This document shows, piece by piece, positions 1 through 10,327 of a stretch of DNA of 64,000 bases. Below the pieces are notes generated by a model, which saw nothing but the letters and a program-made list of their open reading frames with translations, ran no database searches and was not told the origin of the DNA. Position 1 is the stretch's first letter. Every line of letters starts with the position of its first letter. The DNA comes from Halicephalobus mephisto (Eukaryota; Nematoda; Chromadorea; Rhabditida; Panagrolaimidae), in NCBI GenBank assembly GCA_009193035.1, contig SWDT01000035.1:1-64000 (forward strand). The letters are read 5' to 3'. A program made the translations under genes and the position numbers.

Positions 1-82
1 GATGTCCGTGACCTCGACGGTCGTTTTCCACAACAACTGCCGAAGCAAACAGAATGAAACCGAAGAAAAGAAGGATCTTCAT
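1..82 (-). CDS. His-rich secreted protein, copy 1 (5' end only)
   Basis: The window starts inside this gene, so only the first 27 codons are visible. They read from an ATG at 82 into a hydrophobic signal peptide and then the start of a His/Arg-rich mature part (residues RRGHGH). The sequence is nearly identical to the start of the complete gene at 4898-5503, so this is the other member of a tandem duplication. A TATA box lies 48 bp upstream, as in the second copy. Function is unknown; a secreted metal-binding or structural role is only an inference from the histidines. Confidence 0.75.
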   Translation of the reverse strand, partial: MKILLFFGFILFASAVVVENDRRGHGH

Positions 83-129
83 TTTAAGCTGGTATTCGAT
101 GCCAGATGCTCTCTGTCTCTCCTCCCTTC

Positions 130-137
130 CTTTTATA
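130..137 (-). promoter_or_regulatory. TATA box of His-rich gene copy 1
   Basis: TATAAAAG on the minus strand, 48 bp before the ATG at 82. The same element at the same spacing serves the second copy (5551-5558) and the secreted gene at 36.4-37.4 kb. Confidence 0.6.
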
Positions 138-1277
138 CCATTTTGCAAGGGTATCAGGGTGGAAGCAATCATGATCATCCTTGTGAGTGTTTACGCAATT
201 GCTTATCACCGGAAACAATCGTCTTTCTTGTTTTCTGAGGTCAACGCCTCCAGTCTCGAATTAAACTTATCAGTTACCAAAGGAGGGAGATGGAACGACG
301 TCTTTAAGCTTATCAATGTACAGGAATCATGTGGATTGGGTGGATACCTACATTTGGAGAGCCATATTTCCGGTGTTGATTAAGAACAATTCTTTGAATT
401 TTACCATATTCACGGAAGTTCAAAGAACTACTCTTTAAACAATCTTGAGTAATATTGGGCATTTTTATACAATAATTAAGGAATAAAGTGACTTAATATT
501 AATTTTTGGTTAATGATTATAATTGTGAAAAATTTTTGGAGATCGATTGAAGTGTTTTGCATGCTTGTGTCATGTGATACTTAAGACCATACTGGTTTCG
601 TCATAGATTGTTGTTTTATTCTTAGAAAGTAAGTTCTCTGAGATGATGTTCAATAATTAGCAAGCTGTGCATCATATATTATTTTCGAATTCAAACAACT
701 TTTCATAATAATCAGTCTTACACTGTGGAAATTATACATCTGAAAAGATTTCTACACTTACTTAGAAGACAAGAAGAAATTTTGAAGTGATTAATTTTAT
801 AACTTTTGGAAAGTTTGCGAAACATTTTAAAAACTTTCCAATTTTCTCAGAGTTCTGTAAATAGTTTTAGAATTTAATGGTTTTTGAAAATCTAACAAGA
901 AAATTCGGACATCTCTGAAAATCTGATATAAAGTTTTGAATCTTTATAGAATGTCATAAACGTTCTAAAATTTCCAATGATCTTACAGAAGCTTTTAGAA
1001 CTTTCCGGAATTCAATAAAACTTTAAAAGCAAAATTTTTAGATTTGAATGTTATCATTCTACAAACCATTCCTCTAATCGATTTCAAAGTGAATTTTGAA
1101 GTTATCTTTTCTAATTATAATGTTACATTAAATGTCATTTGAGGAAGCAACATATACTTAAAACATAGCCCTCGAATAACCCAAGCGTAACTTCCCTCTG
1201 ATTACTACTTCATGTAAATTACACAAATTACAAGAACACTCCATTTCCGTGTCTTGAAATAAAATTATTTCTTCGTC

Positions 1278-2377
1278 ATGGAGAATTCATATTTGTCGTA
1301 TGTGATATTGTTTGAATATATAACTAGTATTATTGCTTTGTTTTTTACTTTGATAATTTTCGCTACTATTTTGCTGTCCAGAACCCAGAACGTTATTCTG
1401 TGGACCCCGAGCTTGTATTCCTTCATGATGTTCGGGGCCTTGTTGGCCGTCGGCAGTCTCTCCTACTTGGGGTACTTAGCAATCCTCTGGGCTCCAGAGA
1501 ACCCAGTGTACGATTCTGACATAATCTTCATCACAGGAACAACCCACACCTTCTGTCTTCTCTCGTTCCCTCTGGCGGTGTTGTTCCTCGCCCTGGATAG
1601 AATTTGCTTCGAACTCGTCGCTTGGTATAGTTTCACACACCAGATGGTCCTGACTGCCACAGGGACTAGTACTATCATATTTCTGTTCTCTACAGTATTC
1701 ATTGTGGATTACTTGCCGAACATGAAACCTAACCACAAGACTTCTTGCAGAAATCTGGGATGCTTGTTGAGTTCCTCGAACCCCATTTACCTGACTATTA
1801 GGCACGTCGTGAGTCTCCTCATCGTTCCTTTGTTGATTATTTACTATGTTTTGTTGAAAAATAAATGTAAAGGAAATGGGATCAATACCACTACTAACAG
1901 GTTAATTATGAAAACCTTAATTGTTGCCTTCTTTCTTGACAGTGTGCCGTATTTTCTGACTTTCCTGGGTATGAAAGTAAGTTGAAATTTTATTTAATTA
2001 AAAAACTAAAAATTTTCGGAAGTTCTAGAACCTACATGGATATGACTGGGGTTTTTGAAATTTCCCAGAATCATTTAGAAGTTCCTGAAGTTTTCAATAA
2101 TTTCATAAAATTTTTAAAACTATCCGGAATTCATTAAAAACATAAAAAATTTTAAAAATATAAAAATTGATGTTGAGAGAATTAAGTGATTTTTAGTTTT
2201 ATAATTTTCGTAATTTAGTATTTTCCACAATTCTTGGCAGACCTGGGACCCTACAGTTCCTTCATGGGGTCCGTATTCGCCGCCGCATGTGCCATACTCT
2301 ACTGGAGAGAAATGAAAAACAGAAAAGAAAAATCAATCACAACAGCCGTTTCTGTAACAAACTCGGTGAAGTTTTGA
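1278..2377 (+). CDS. Serpentine 7TM chemoreceptor-like protein, copy 1
   Basis: Two exons, 1278-1976 and 2219-2377, give 285 residues. The donor is AAA|GTAAGT and the acceptor TTTAG|TAT; exon 2 was absent from the single-exon reading frame but joins in phase and adds the last membrane segment and a Lys-rich tail. Several hydrophobic segments of about 20 residues and the motif FLALDRICF after the third one resemble nematode serpentine receptors, which act as chemosensory GPCRs in neurons. The exact sr class is not assigned. The last base is followed by an AATAAA signal near 2389. A close paralog lies at 6522-7468. Confidence 0.75.
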
Positions 2378-4144
2378 CATTAGTGAAAAATAAAGTTTTT
2401 ATTCTACTCAGTAATTTTGGCATACTGTAGAATCGGTTTTAATATAGTTAACTATAATGGCGAATTTTTGAATTTTTTTTGAAATAATTTTAGTTAAGTT
2501 GGAAAAATACATTTACGTGATTATTATAAATTTGAAATTATCTATCGGATTGTATTTAGTAGAATACAAGAGCTGTGGTTTCTGATTTTGTCTTCAAAAA
2601 ATGGGAAAATAGGAATCACGAATAATAGGTGTTGTGTTTGTCGATCCGAGTGGTCCGTGTAATGATGAGAAAGGTAGATGTCTTAGAAAAGTTCATTGAA
2701 CTGATGCCTGAGGCACAATACAACATCTATATCGGACTTGACACACACAACAGACATATTAATGCTCGCCAAAAGAAACTGTATGTTCCCTTGTCGGTGC
2801 TAAGAAAATCCACTCGGAGCCAAGTGTTCCCTAGTAGTACTGAGGAAATCCACTCGGGACCAAGTAGTCCCTAATAGTACTGAGAAAATCCACTCGGGAC
2901 CAAGTAGTCCCTAATAGTACTGAGGAAATCCACTTGGGACCAAGTGTTCCTTGTTGATTTTGTTTCTCACTAAGCATGGAGTGCCCGGTCTACCAATAGG
3001 GATCATTGACAATAACAAACTTTATATAAAAATTAGAATACAAAACAAACAATAACAACGTGACGCTGTTTTTTTACGGTGTGTCACAAACAAACAATTC
3101 TTATGTTAATCGTATCGGGACTACAACTGTCGATTTCCGGACTGAATTGATTTTGAAGTAATTTGGATTTGAAAACTGAGAAGTTTAAACTCGAACTAAT
3201 TCGGAATTCGAAAACTTCGGATTTGAAAATCGGGAAGTTCAGATTCAGAAGTCGAGATTTTCAAAAATCTGACAACTGATCAGAACTAACTTATATTTCG
3301 ACAAAGACGCGGTAATTTGGCGTTGGTGCGATGCTATATTATTATGTCTTTTGCTTAGAATGAGACAGAATACAAAGTAGGAACAAATATTATTAATATC
3401 AAAGCTACACCCGGGGAGGACTCCCAATACACCGAAGTGTTTTCTTTTGTACTCCTTAGTGGAGAGAAGGGACTGTTAAGTCTTCAGTATTCTGAATATC
3501 TTTAGTTATGGGGACTATGCGTCCACAACATACATATTACAAGATTTTTAAATATACAGGATGCTTTATTCATTATTGTTGGATTGCGCATAATTTACTT
3601 GAATATAAGCCACACAGCGTTGATCCCGAAGGGAAATACCCTGAGGACCAATGAAAGGCGTATGATTGCGCAATAATTTTTGTAGAGTTGTGATTTATCT
3701 CATGCCTTCGGCCCCATAAAGTCGTTTTTATATAATTTTCGTCTACACGCGGATCAGGAACCCCTAGCTACGATCTAACAACTATCTCATATTATCACTA
3801 GAATCTCGTTTAAAAGTGATTTTGTGTAATTTTTCTAATTTTTTGTAGGGAGGTTTAATATAGAAAACTATGACTATCTTCAAGTTTAAATTGATCAGCT
3901 GTTTTTAACCGGTTTATACTAACAGTTGGCTGGCTAGGCTCGGTTGTAGTTCTAATCACTAACTCCACAACTGTTTGTGATTCTATAATTGCACTCAGCT
4001 GTTGATCCATCATTTGCGGCTCCACCACCGTTAGCATTGGCGGTGCGATAGCCGTCGGCATCGGATACCCGGGGTTTCACTGTACTACTTTTAGCCCTTT
4101 CACCGCGTCAAGGTCGCTGAATATCGAAAGGAATTGATCAACTA
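2378..4144. other. Intergenic, one tandem repeat, no gene seen
   Basis: No convincing coding sequence. Short frames (for example 2629-2874 and 3855-4061 minus) have no recognisable domain and no splice context. The interval contains the 40-bp tandem repeat listed separately. Confidence 0.5.
2803..2957. repeat. 40-bp tandem repeat, about 3.8 copies
   Basis: Units built around AATCCACTCGGGACCAAG and TCCCTAATAGTACTGAG follow each other with a 40-base period. The two central units are almost identical and the outer ones diverge. Within each unit GGGACCAAGTAGTCCC is an imperfect palindrome. Confidence 0.85.
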
Positions 4145-4640
4145 ACAAGGGAAGTCGCTTTAGTCGAAGTGGCCATTTGAAATGAGTTATATACCATTTT
4201 GTAGGTCTTAGAATACAGATTCTGAACTAGTATTTCATTTCTGCTAAACGACCTTCTGAAGCGAGATAATCAGGAAAATTTCTAAATTTAGGATTGAATC
4301 ATCTTGCACTTCTGATCATTCTTTCAAAAAATCAATGAAATAGTTATAATCAGTACAAAAAATACACTTCATTGCAAAAAATTATTAAAATTGGTTGAAT
4401 TAAAGTGGAAAACGAATATCTTCAAAATGGAGTCGCCGAACTTCAACAAAAGACAAGGGGGTAATATTTTGTTTTTTCAGCGCGTGATATATGAAATTTT
4501 ACGCATTTATTCTATTTTCTCATTCTACAAATGCGTTTAGCAGAAATTGAATACATATTCAGAATCTACATTTTAAGCGTTACAAGATCATATACAACTC
4601 ATTTCAAATGGTCACTTCGACTAAAGCGACTTCCCTTGTA
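4145..4640. repeat. Inverted-repeat element (MITE-like)
   Basis: The arm starting ACAAGGGAAGTCGCTTTAG at 4145 recurs in reverse complement ending at 4640. About 110 bp of each arm can be matched with some decay, including the stretch around ATTTGAAATGAGTTATAT. There is no reading frame inside, so it is most simply a non-autonomous DNA transposon relic. Confidence 0.75.
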
Positions 4641-4897
4641 TGAATACAAACATCTAGAGCACAGAAATCGCTTTACACAACTACATAGAGCGCATCTTAA
4701 TTAAATTTCGGCATATATTATCTTCAATGATAGATATTCTAAAGCGCTATTTTAGTCTCATAGGCATTCTGATGCTGATTCGCTTCGTGTATTAACCAGT
4801 GGTTGTTCTTTAAGAAATGTTTATTTGGAAATTTAGCACAATATACAAGTGACAAAAGTATTTACAGAATTATTTACATGTTCATGTTCTTGATTGT

Positions 4898-5503
4898 TTA
4901 TCTGAAGAGTGATTTCAAGGAACGGAAGAAAGAACCCTCTCCGTCGTCGGGGGCTTCTGAAGGCTGAGGCTGCTCAGATGGAGCGGGAGTGGAGGGCTTT
5001 GGATAACGAGAGGGTCTGGGTCTCTTAGATGGACGGTTCTTTCTCGCTCCATCCGGTCCTTCCGAGGGATCAATTGGAGCTGCAGTAGTAGGCTTATGGT
5101 GAGGCTTCTTGGAATGACGGCGTTTATCCTCGATGAAATTAGAAACAGGTTCTTTTGAGGGATCAACTGGAACCTCAGAAGGTTGTGGTCCTTCCGAGGG
5201 ATCAACTGGAAGCTCAGAAGGTTTGGGACTTTCGGAAGGATTGACGGGAGCAATAGTAGTTTCTGGTTCAACTGGAGCCTCCGTGGTTGTGGGACAGGGA
5301 GGTGGAGAATGATGATGGTGGTGGTGGTGATGTCCGTGTTTTCTCTCTTCAGAAGAATCAGAGTCCGATCCATCACCTTCAGGTTGTCCGGAGTTTGAGC
5401 AGGGGTGCGGAGGACGGTGGTGATGTCCGTGACCTCGACGGTCGTTTTCCACAACAACTGCCGAAGCAAACAGAATGAAACCGAAGAATAGAAGGACCTT
5501 CAT
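4898..5503 (-). CDS. Secreted His-rich, Pro-rich repeat protein, copy 2
   Basis: One exon, 201 residues from the ATG at 5503, chosen because a signal peptide (MKVLLFFGFILFASA) begins there and a TATA box lies 48 bp upstream; an in-frame codon further upstream falls before the TATA box. The mature protein has a short His cluster (GHGHHHRPPHP), an eight-His run, an acidic Ser/Asp stretch, and repeats of the form VDPSEGPQPSE separated by Lys-rich parts. Composition suggests an extracellular low-complexity protein that could bind metal ions or cuticle; that is inference. No family is recognised. It is paired head-to-head with the chemoreceptor at 6522, as copy 1 is with the one at 1278. Confidence 0.75.
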   Translation of the reverse strand: MKVLLFFGFILFASAVVVENDRRGHGHHHRPPHPCSNSGQPEGDGSDSDSSEERKHGHHHHHHHHSPPPCPTTTEAPVEPETTIAPVNPSESPKPSELPVDPSEGPQPSEVPVDPSKEPVSNFIEDKRRHSKKPHHKPTTAAPIDPSEGPDGARKNRPSKRPRPSRYPKPSTPAPSEQPQPSEAPDDGEGSFFRSLKSLFR

Positions 5504-5901
5504 TTTAAGCTGGTATTCGATGCCAGATGCTCTCTGCCTCCCCTCCCTTCCTTTTATACCATTTTGCAAGAGTATCGGGGTGGAAGCAATCATGATCATC
5601 CGTGTGAGTGTTTACGCAATTGCTTATCACCGGAAACAATCGTCTTTCTTGTTTTCTGAGGTCAACGCCTCCAGTCTCGAATTAAACTTATCAGTTACCA
5701 AAGGAGGGAGATGGAACGACGTCTTTAAGCTTATCAATGTACAGGAATCATGTGGATTGGGTGGATACCTACATTTGGAGAGCCATATTTCCGGTGTTGA
5801 TTAAGAACAATTCTTTGAATCTTACCATATTCACGGAAGTTCAAAGAACTACTTTTTAAACAATCTTGAGTAATATTGGGCATTTTTATACAATAATTAA
5901 G
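5422..5901. repeat. Segmental duplication, right copy
   Basis: Gap-free partner of bases 1-480. Beyond it the spacer before the second chemoreceptor (5902-6521) is shorter and diverged relative to 481-1277, whereas the receptor exon itself is again highly similar. Confidence 0.9.
5551..5558 (-). promoter_or_regulatory. TATA box of His-rich gene copy 2
   Basis: TATAAAAG on the minus strand, 48 bp from the ATG at 5503, conserved in position with copy 1. It favours the downstream ATG as the start. Confidence 0.65.
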
Positions 5902-6521
5902 AAACGAAGTAATTTTAAAAAGTAATTAACGTATTACCAACAAAAAATGTTGTGAGAAAATATGAAATGTTTTACTCAGTAATTCAAAATCAAAATCGCC
6001 TTTTATAAAACTACTAATATATTTTTTAAATTAGACTTTTATGAAAATTTGTAAAATTTTATGAAATTCTGAGGTGAGTTGTGAATTTTTGACTTTTTTG
6101 GAAGCTCCCAGAGTTCATTGAAAAAGTTTGAAATTTTCAATCATATTACAGGTTTTTCTGAAATCTAGAGTTTGCAGGACAGTTTTTAAATTTTAAAAAA
6201 TTTCAAAGAATTTCTAAAAGTTTAAATTTTTAGAAACTTTCTAATCTAGGAAAACTGCAAAATGAAGATCAGGAACTTTTATGAACTTCTGAACTGTTCT
6301 TAAAAACGGTCTCGAGATGGATTTTAATAATTTCCATTTTTACTTCTATAATGCCATAGTTGCGTTCCTCTCTAGACAATGGTGGATAATTAAGAACATA
6401 ATTTCTATAGCAAATTGCACTAAGCATCTTTCTGAGAACCGATTTCCTGTATACTTAGAGATACGTAAATTATGAAAAAATAATCTTAGTTCTCACCTTG
6501 AAATAGAATTATTTCCTCACC

Positions 6522-7468
6522 ATGGGGAATTCATATTTGCCGTGTGTGATATTGTTTGAATATATAACTAGTATTATTGCTTTGTTTTTTACTTTGATAA
6601 TTTTCGCTACTATTTTGCTGTCCAGGACCCAGAACGCTATTCTGTGGACCCCGAGTTTGTATTCCTTCATGATGTTCGGGGCCTTGTTGGCCGTCGGCAG
6701 TCTCTCCTACTTGGGGTACTTAGCAATCCTCTGGGCTCCAGAGAACCCAGTGTACGATTCTGACATAATCTTCATCACAGGGACAACTCACACCTTCTGT
6801 CTTCTCTCGTTCCCTCTGGCGGTGTTGTTCCTCGCCCTGGATAGAATTTGCTTCGAACTCGTCGCTTGGTATAGTTTCGTACACCAGATGGTTCTGACTG
6901 CCACAGGGACTAGTACTATCATATTCCTGTTCTCTACAGTATTCATTGTGGATTACTTGCCGAACATGAAACCTAACCACAAGACTTCTTGCAGAAATCT
7001 GGGATGCTTGTTGAGTTCCTCGAACTCCACTTATCTGACTATTAGGTACGTCGTGAGTCTCCTCATCGTTCCTGTGCTTATTATTTATTACATTTTACTA
7101 AAAAACAAATTCAAAGGACGAAAGATTACCGATATTAATAATAAATTAATTCTAAGGACCTTAATTATTGCTTTTTTCCTCGACAGTACGCCGTATTTTC
7201 TGGCTTTCTTCGGTAGAAAAGTAAGTTCGAAATTTTCATTGATTTTTAAAAATATAAAAATTGATGTTGAGAGAATTAAGTAATTTTTAGTTTTATAATT
7301 TTCGTAATTTAGTACTTTCCACAATTCTTGGCAGACCTGGGACCCTACAGTTCCTTCATGGGGTCCGTATTCGCCGCCGCATGTGCCATACTCTACTGGA
7401 GAGAAATAAGGTTCACGATGAAAACAACGATCGTTAATAGGATTTCTGTGATTCATCCCACGAAATAA
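6522..7468 (+). CDS. Serpentine 7TM chemoreceptor-like protein, copy 2
   Basis: Exons 6522-7220 and 7313-7468 give 284 residues. It is nearly identical to the copy at 1278 through the first five membrane segments, then diverges in the third intracellular loop (KFKGRKITDINN) and in the C-terminal tail, where the ends share only the first 33 residues or so of exon 2. The same intron position and phase are kept; the intron is 92 bp against 242 bp in copy 1. Divergence focused on intracellular parts in so young a pair could be relaxed or directional change. Class not assigned. Confidence 0.75.
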
Positions 7469-7765
7469 AGTCAAATAAAAAAATAAAATGTTTTAATTAT
7501 TGCACAATATGGAAAGTAAAGGAATCTGAAAGATGCGTTTAATTCACTAATTCTTCAAGGATGATCACTCCTCGGTTTATTCAAATAATCGAACACTGAT
7601 TAACAGTAACTTCAGATGGCTCATCTTCGTCATTTTTCCTTCTAACTTCTGAATAGCATCACTGCTGCAATTTGATATCCATGTTGGGTTCCTGTGTCTC
7701 AGGGACTTTCATGTTGAGAACTTCCTTGCTTTCCACGATATGGAATAATTTTCAATGTAACTACA

Positions 7766-8103
7766 TAGGTTTTCTGAAATCAAGTTTAACTGAAAGGAAT
7801 CAACTTTTAAGAGTTTCTGATCAGTTTTCATATTATTTGATTTTATTTGAGTATAATTAATGGTGGAATTGCAATCCAAGAGAAGACTGATTCTAATTGA
7901 ATGTAATCAACGTGTTTGGACCATGTTTGTTTCTAGCTAACAAGGTATTATCATGTTGATTATACTCAATTAGAATCAATCTTCTCTTGGATTCCAATCC
8001 TGTCATTAATTACACTCAAATAAAATCAAGTAATGTGAAAACTGTGGTCAGAAATTCTTAAATGTTGATTCCATTTAGTTAAACCTGATTTCAGAAAACT
8101 TAT
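7766..8103. repeat. Long palindromic element
   Basis: The left arm beginning GGTTTTCTGAAATCAAGTTT recurs inverted at the right end. The arms are about 150 bp, matched through CAATCCAAGAGAAGA and its complement, with a small centre. No coding capacity. Looks like a fold-back or MITE-type element. Confidence 0.8.
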
Positions 8104-8550
8104 ATAAACATGAAAAAAAGTTGAATTTTAGGATTCATTGAATGCTATCTCAGATTCTAGTGGATATACAGTAATACAGTTACTGTAGAAGATGTGAATT
8201 TTTTATCGAACATTATACAACAAAAAATAAATTTTTGAACATTTTTGAATGTTATTTTTAATATTTTAAACAAAAACTAATTTTAAAAAATGAACTTTGG
8301 TCCTGACACGAATGTTGAGTAAATTATTTTTAATATTATTTTCAATAATTTAGAAATATTTTAATTTTCTCCATTTTCTATCATTTGATAAAGAAAAAAA
8401 TTAATATAATTAAAAATTTAAAAAAAATAAAAATAAAAACTTTGAATGAAGACGTCTCGAAGCGAAAAACCGAGCGGGAAATTTGCCAACGTTGTATTGC
8501 TGGATTTCGTTTCTTTGGTTCTTCTTTTTTTCCGTTTGTTGTTCATCCTG
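8104..8550. other. AT-rich intergenic, no gene seen
   Basis: Very AT-rich sequence before ZRANB2. It contains one copy of the GGTCCTGACACGAATG motif near 8299 that also recurs in an intron at 20.2-20.7 kb. The frame open from 8446 only extends ZRANB2 upstream into unrelated hydrophobic codons and is not taken as its start. Confidence 0.4.
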
Positions 8551-10199
8551 ATGGACTTGAAATCGGCATCCAGAAGAGCACTACAACCCGGGGAATGGGT
8601 CTGTGGTGGCCCCAAGTGCTCCAATGTGAATTCTGAAAAGACGTATTATTGCGAAATCTGTGGAGCAGGTGTTTCATTTTTGTTTTTTTTCTTAATTTCG
8701 AAATTATTTCAGACAAGCCTCAGAAGAAGAAACTTGTCCATGAACTCGGCAAAGAAGGTGTAGAAAAATCGAAAGGAATGTTTTCAGCCGAGGATTGGGC
8801 TTGTTCAAAGTAAGTTTCATATATCGCTTTTTTAAATTTCAGTCCTGAGTTATGTGACGTTCTTGTCTCAGATGTTTCTGTCCCAAGCATTTGTGTTCCA
8901 ATTTATATGTTAAAATTGAAAAGGTATTTATAATACTGTAATAAAACCCCTGGATTCAGAATCAGAAGTCAACCTTCAGAATCCAAAATTCTGAAAACTA
9001 ATCTTTACTTTTTAAATATATTCGAAGTTTTATATCAAAACTATAAAAAAGTAGAAATTTACCTAAAATAGTTTTTTACTTTTAAATTAGAATTGTAAAA
9101 ATTGGAACATGAATCCTTGGGACAGAAACTTTCCATCAGGTAATTCCGTAAAAACTTCTGAATTTAATAGAAAATCGGAAATTTCTTCAATGTCATGAAA
9201 AATTTCAGAATTTTAGAAGAGTTTTCAAGGTTTAATAGGAGATTTTGAAGCTTTTGAGAACCTTATAAACATCTATAACTTCTCAGAATTTTCTAGATGA
9301 TTCTATAACTTTCCAAAGTCTTCAAATCTCAAAGAAGTTTCTAAAATTCTTCCAACTTTGATAGAACTTTCTAAAACAGTCTAAAATCCAATATAACCTT
9401 TCAAAATCCACATGTGCAAAACCTAAAACCCTAAGACAGAAATTCTCGAAATTCTTATCAAAACAATGTTTTTTAAATTTCTTTAATAATGTCGTCTTCA
9501 GATGTGGCAACATCAACTGGGCTAGAAGACAGACGTGTAACATGTGTAATGCGAAAAAGAATGCGGATAACGAAGAAAGGACTGGCTACGGAGGAGGATT
9601 CATGGACCGTCAAGAAGTTGAATACAAAGAGAAAACTGGCGGTTCTGACGAAGAATACGATGAATTTGGAAGAAAAAAAAGAAAAACAACTTCCAACGAC
9701 AGTGAATCAGGTTCCAAAAAGCCCAGAATTGAAGACGACGAAGAAGAAGACGAGGATGACGGAAATTTGGACAAATACCGTCTTCTTAGTGACGAGGAAG
9801 ACGGCGATGACGAAGACTTGGCCAAATATGATCTCACTGCCGATCCAGAAGTGATCGAAAAGAAGGACGAAGTTATCTCAAAATTTGAAAGACCTCGAGC
9901 TCTATCCCCAGAAAGTTCAGAGTAAGTTTTTTCATCAAGTTCATATATGAATTTTTATTTTTAGTTGTTCTTGTTCGTGTAGCGGAGGAGAATGTTCTTG
10001 TCCGGAAGAGGAAGAACCTCCGAAACGTCGTGACAGTCGTGATCGAGACAGTCATAGACGTAGAAGCCGGGACAGAAGTCGAGAACGAGACGACTACAGG
10101 AGCCGCAGACACAGGGACTATGATGACCGCTACAGATCTCGAAATCATCATAGAAGTTCAAGCAGGGATAGAGACAGAAAACGAGATTATCGTCGATGA
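8551..10199 (+). CDS. ZRANB2: ZRANB2 homolog, RanBP2 zinc-finger splicing factor
   Basis: Four exons (8551-8668, 8713-8809, 9502-9921, 9965-10199) give 289 residues with consistent phases. Two RanBP2-type zinc fingers occur at about residues 14-38 (WVCGGPKC...YYCEIC) and 63-89 (WACSKCGNINWARRQTCNMC). They are followed by the conserved ERTGYGGGF and DEYDEFGRKKRK-like segments, an acidic region and a C-terminal Arg/Ser-rich tail. This order is that of ZRANB2, a nuclear protein that binds single-stranded RNA at 5' splice sites and influences alternative splicing. The start at 8551 places the first finger where the family has it. YIPF1/2 follows 128 bp later and is probably co-transcribed. Confidence 0.9.
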
Positions 10200-10327
10200 C
10201 AGATTATTTTTGTTGTTTTCTTGTTTTTATTGAAATTTTAATTATTTAAATTGAATTTTATATTGCGTTATTGACGCTGGATATCTGATTTTTGTAATTT
10301 TTTTGATTTTTTTTTGATTTTAGGGAA

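Larger units (their letters stand above)
1..480. repeat. Segmental duplication, left copy (partner 5422-5901)
   Basis: The first 480 bases align without gaps to 5422-5901 with only scattered substitutions. The duplicated unit continues, with a more diverged spacer, into the paired chemoreceptor genes at 1278 and 6522. It is a tandem duplication of about 5.2-5.4 kb covering the His-rich gene, the intergenic spacer and the 7TM gene. Confidence 0.9.

Noticed and set aside
54..383. 109-codon plus-strand frame, preserved at 5475-5804
   Set aside because: Both copies are conserved only because of the recent duplication. The frame runs antisense over the promoter, TATA box and start of the His-rich gene and has no domain.
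1463..1805. Minus-strand frames over the chemoreceptor exon, repeated at 6720-6980
   Set aside because: Shadows of the receptor coding strand; no start context or membrane logic.
2803..2957. Possible CRISPR-like array
   Set aside because: Direct 40-bp units without distinct spacers, in a eukaryotic genome; it is an ordinary tandem repeat.
8446..8550. Upstream ATG extending ZRANB2
   Set aside because: It would add 35 residues including a hydrophobic stretch not found in the family; the ATG at 8551 gives the expected N-terminus.
9610..9837. Ser-rich minus frame in ZRANB2
   Set aside because: Antisense of the Asp/Glu-rich region; the same applies to minus frames over YIPF1/2 and RBM28 acidic stretches.
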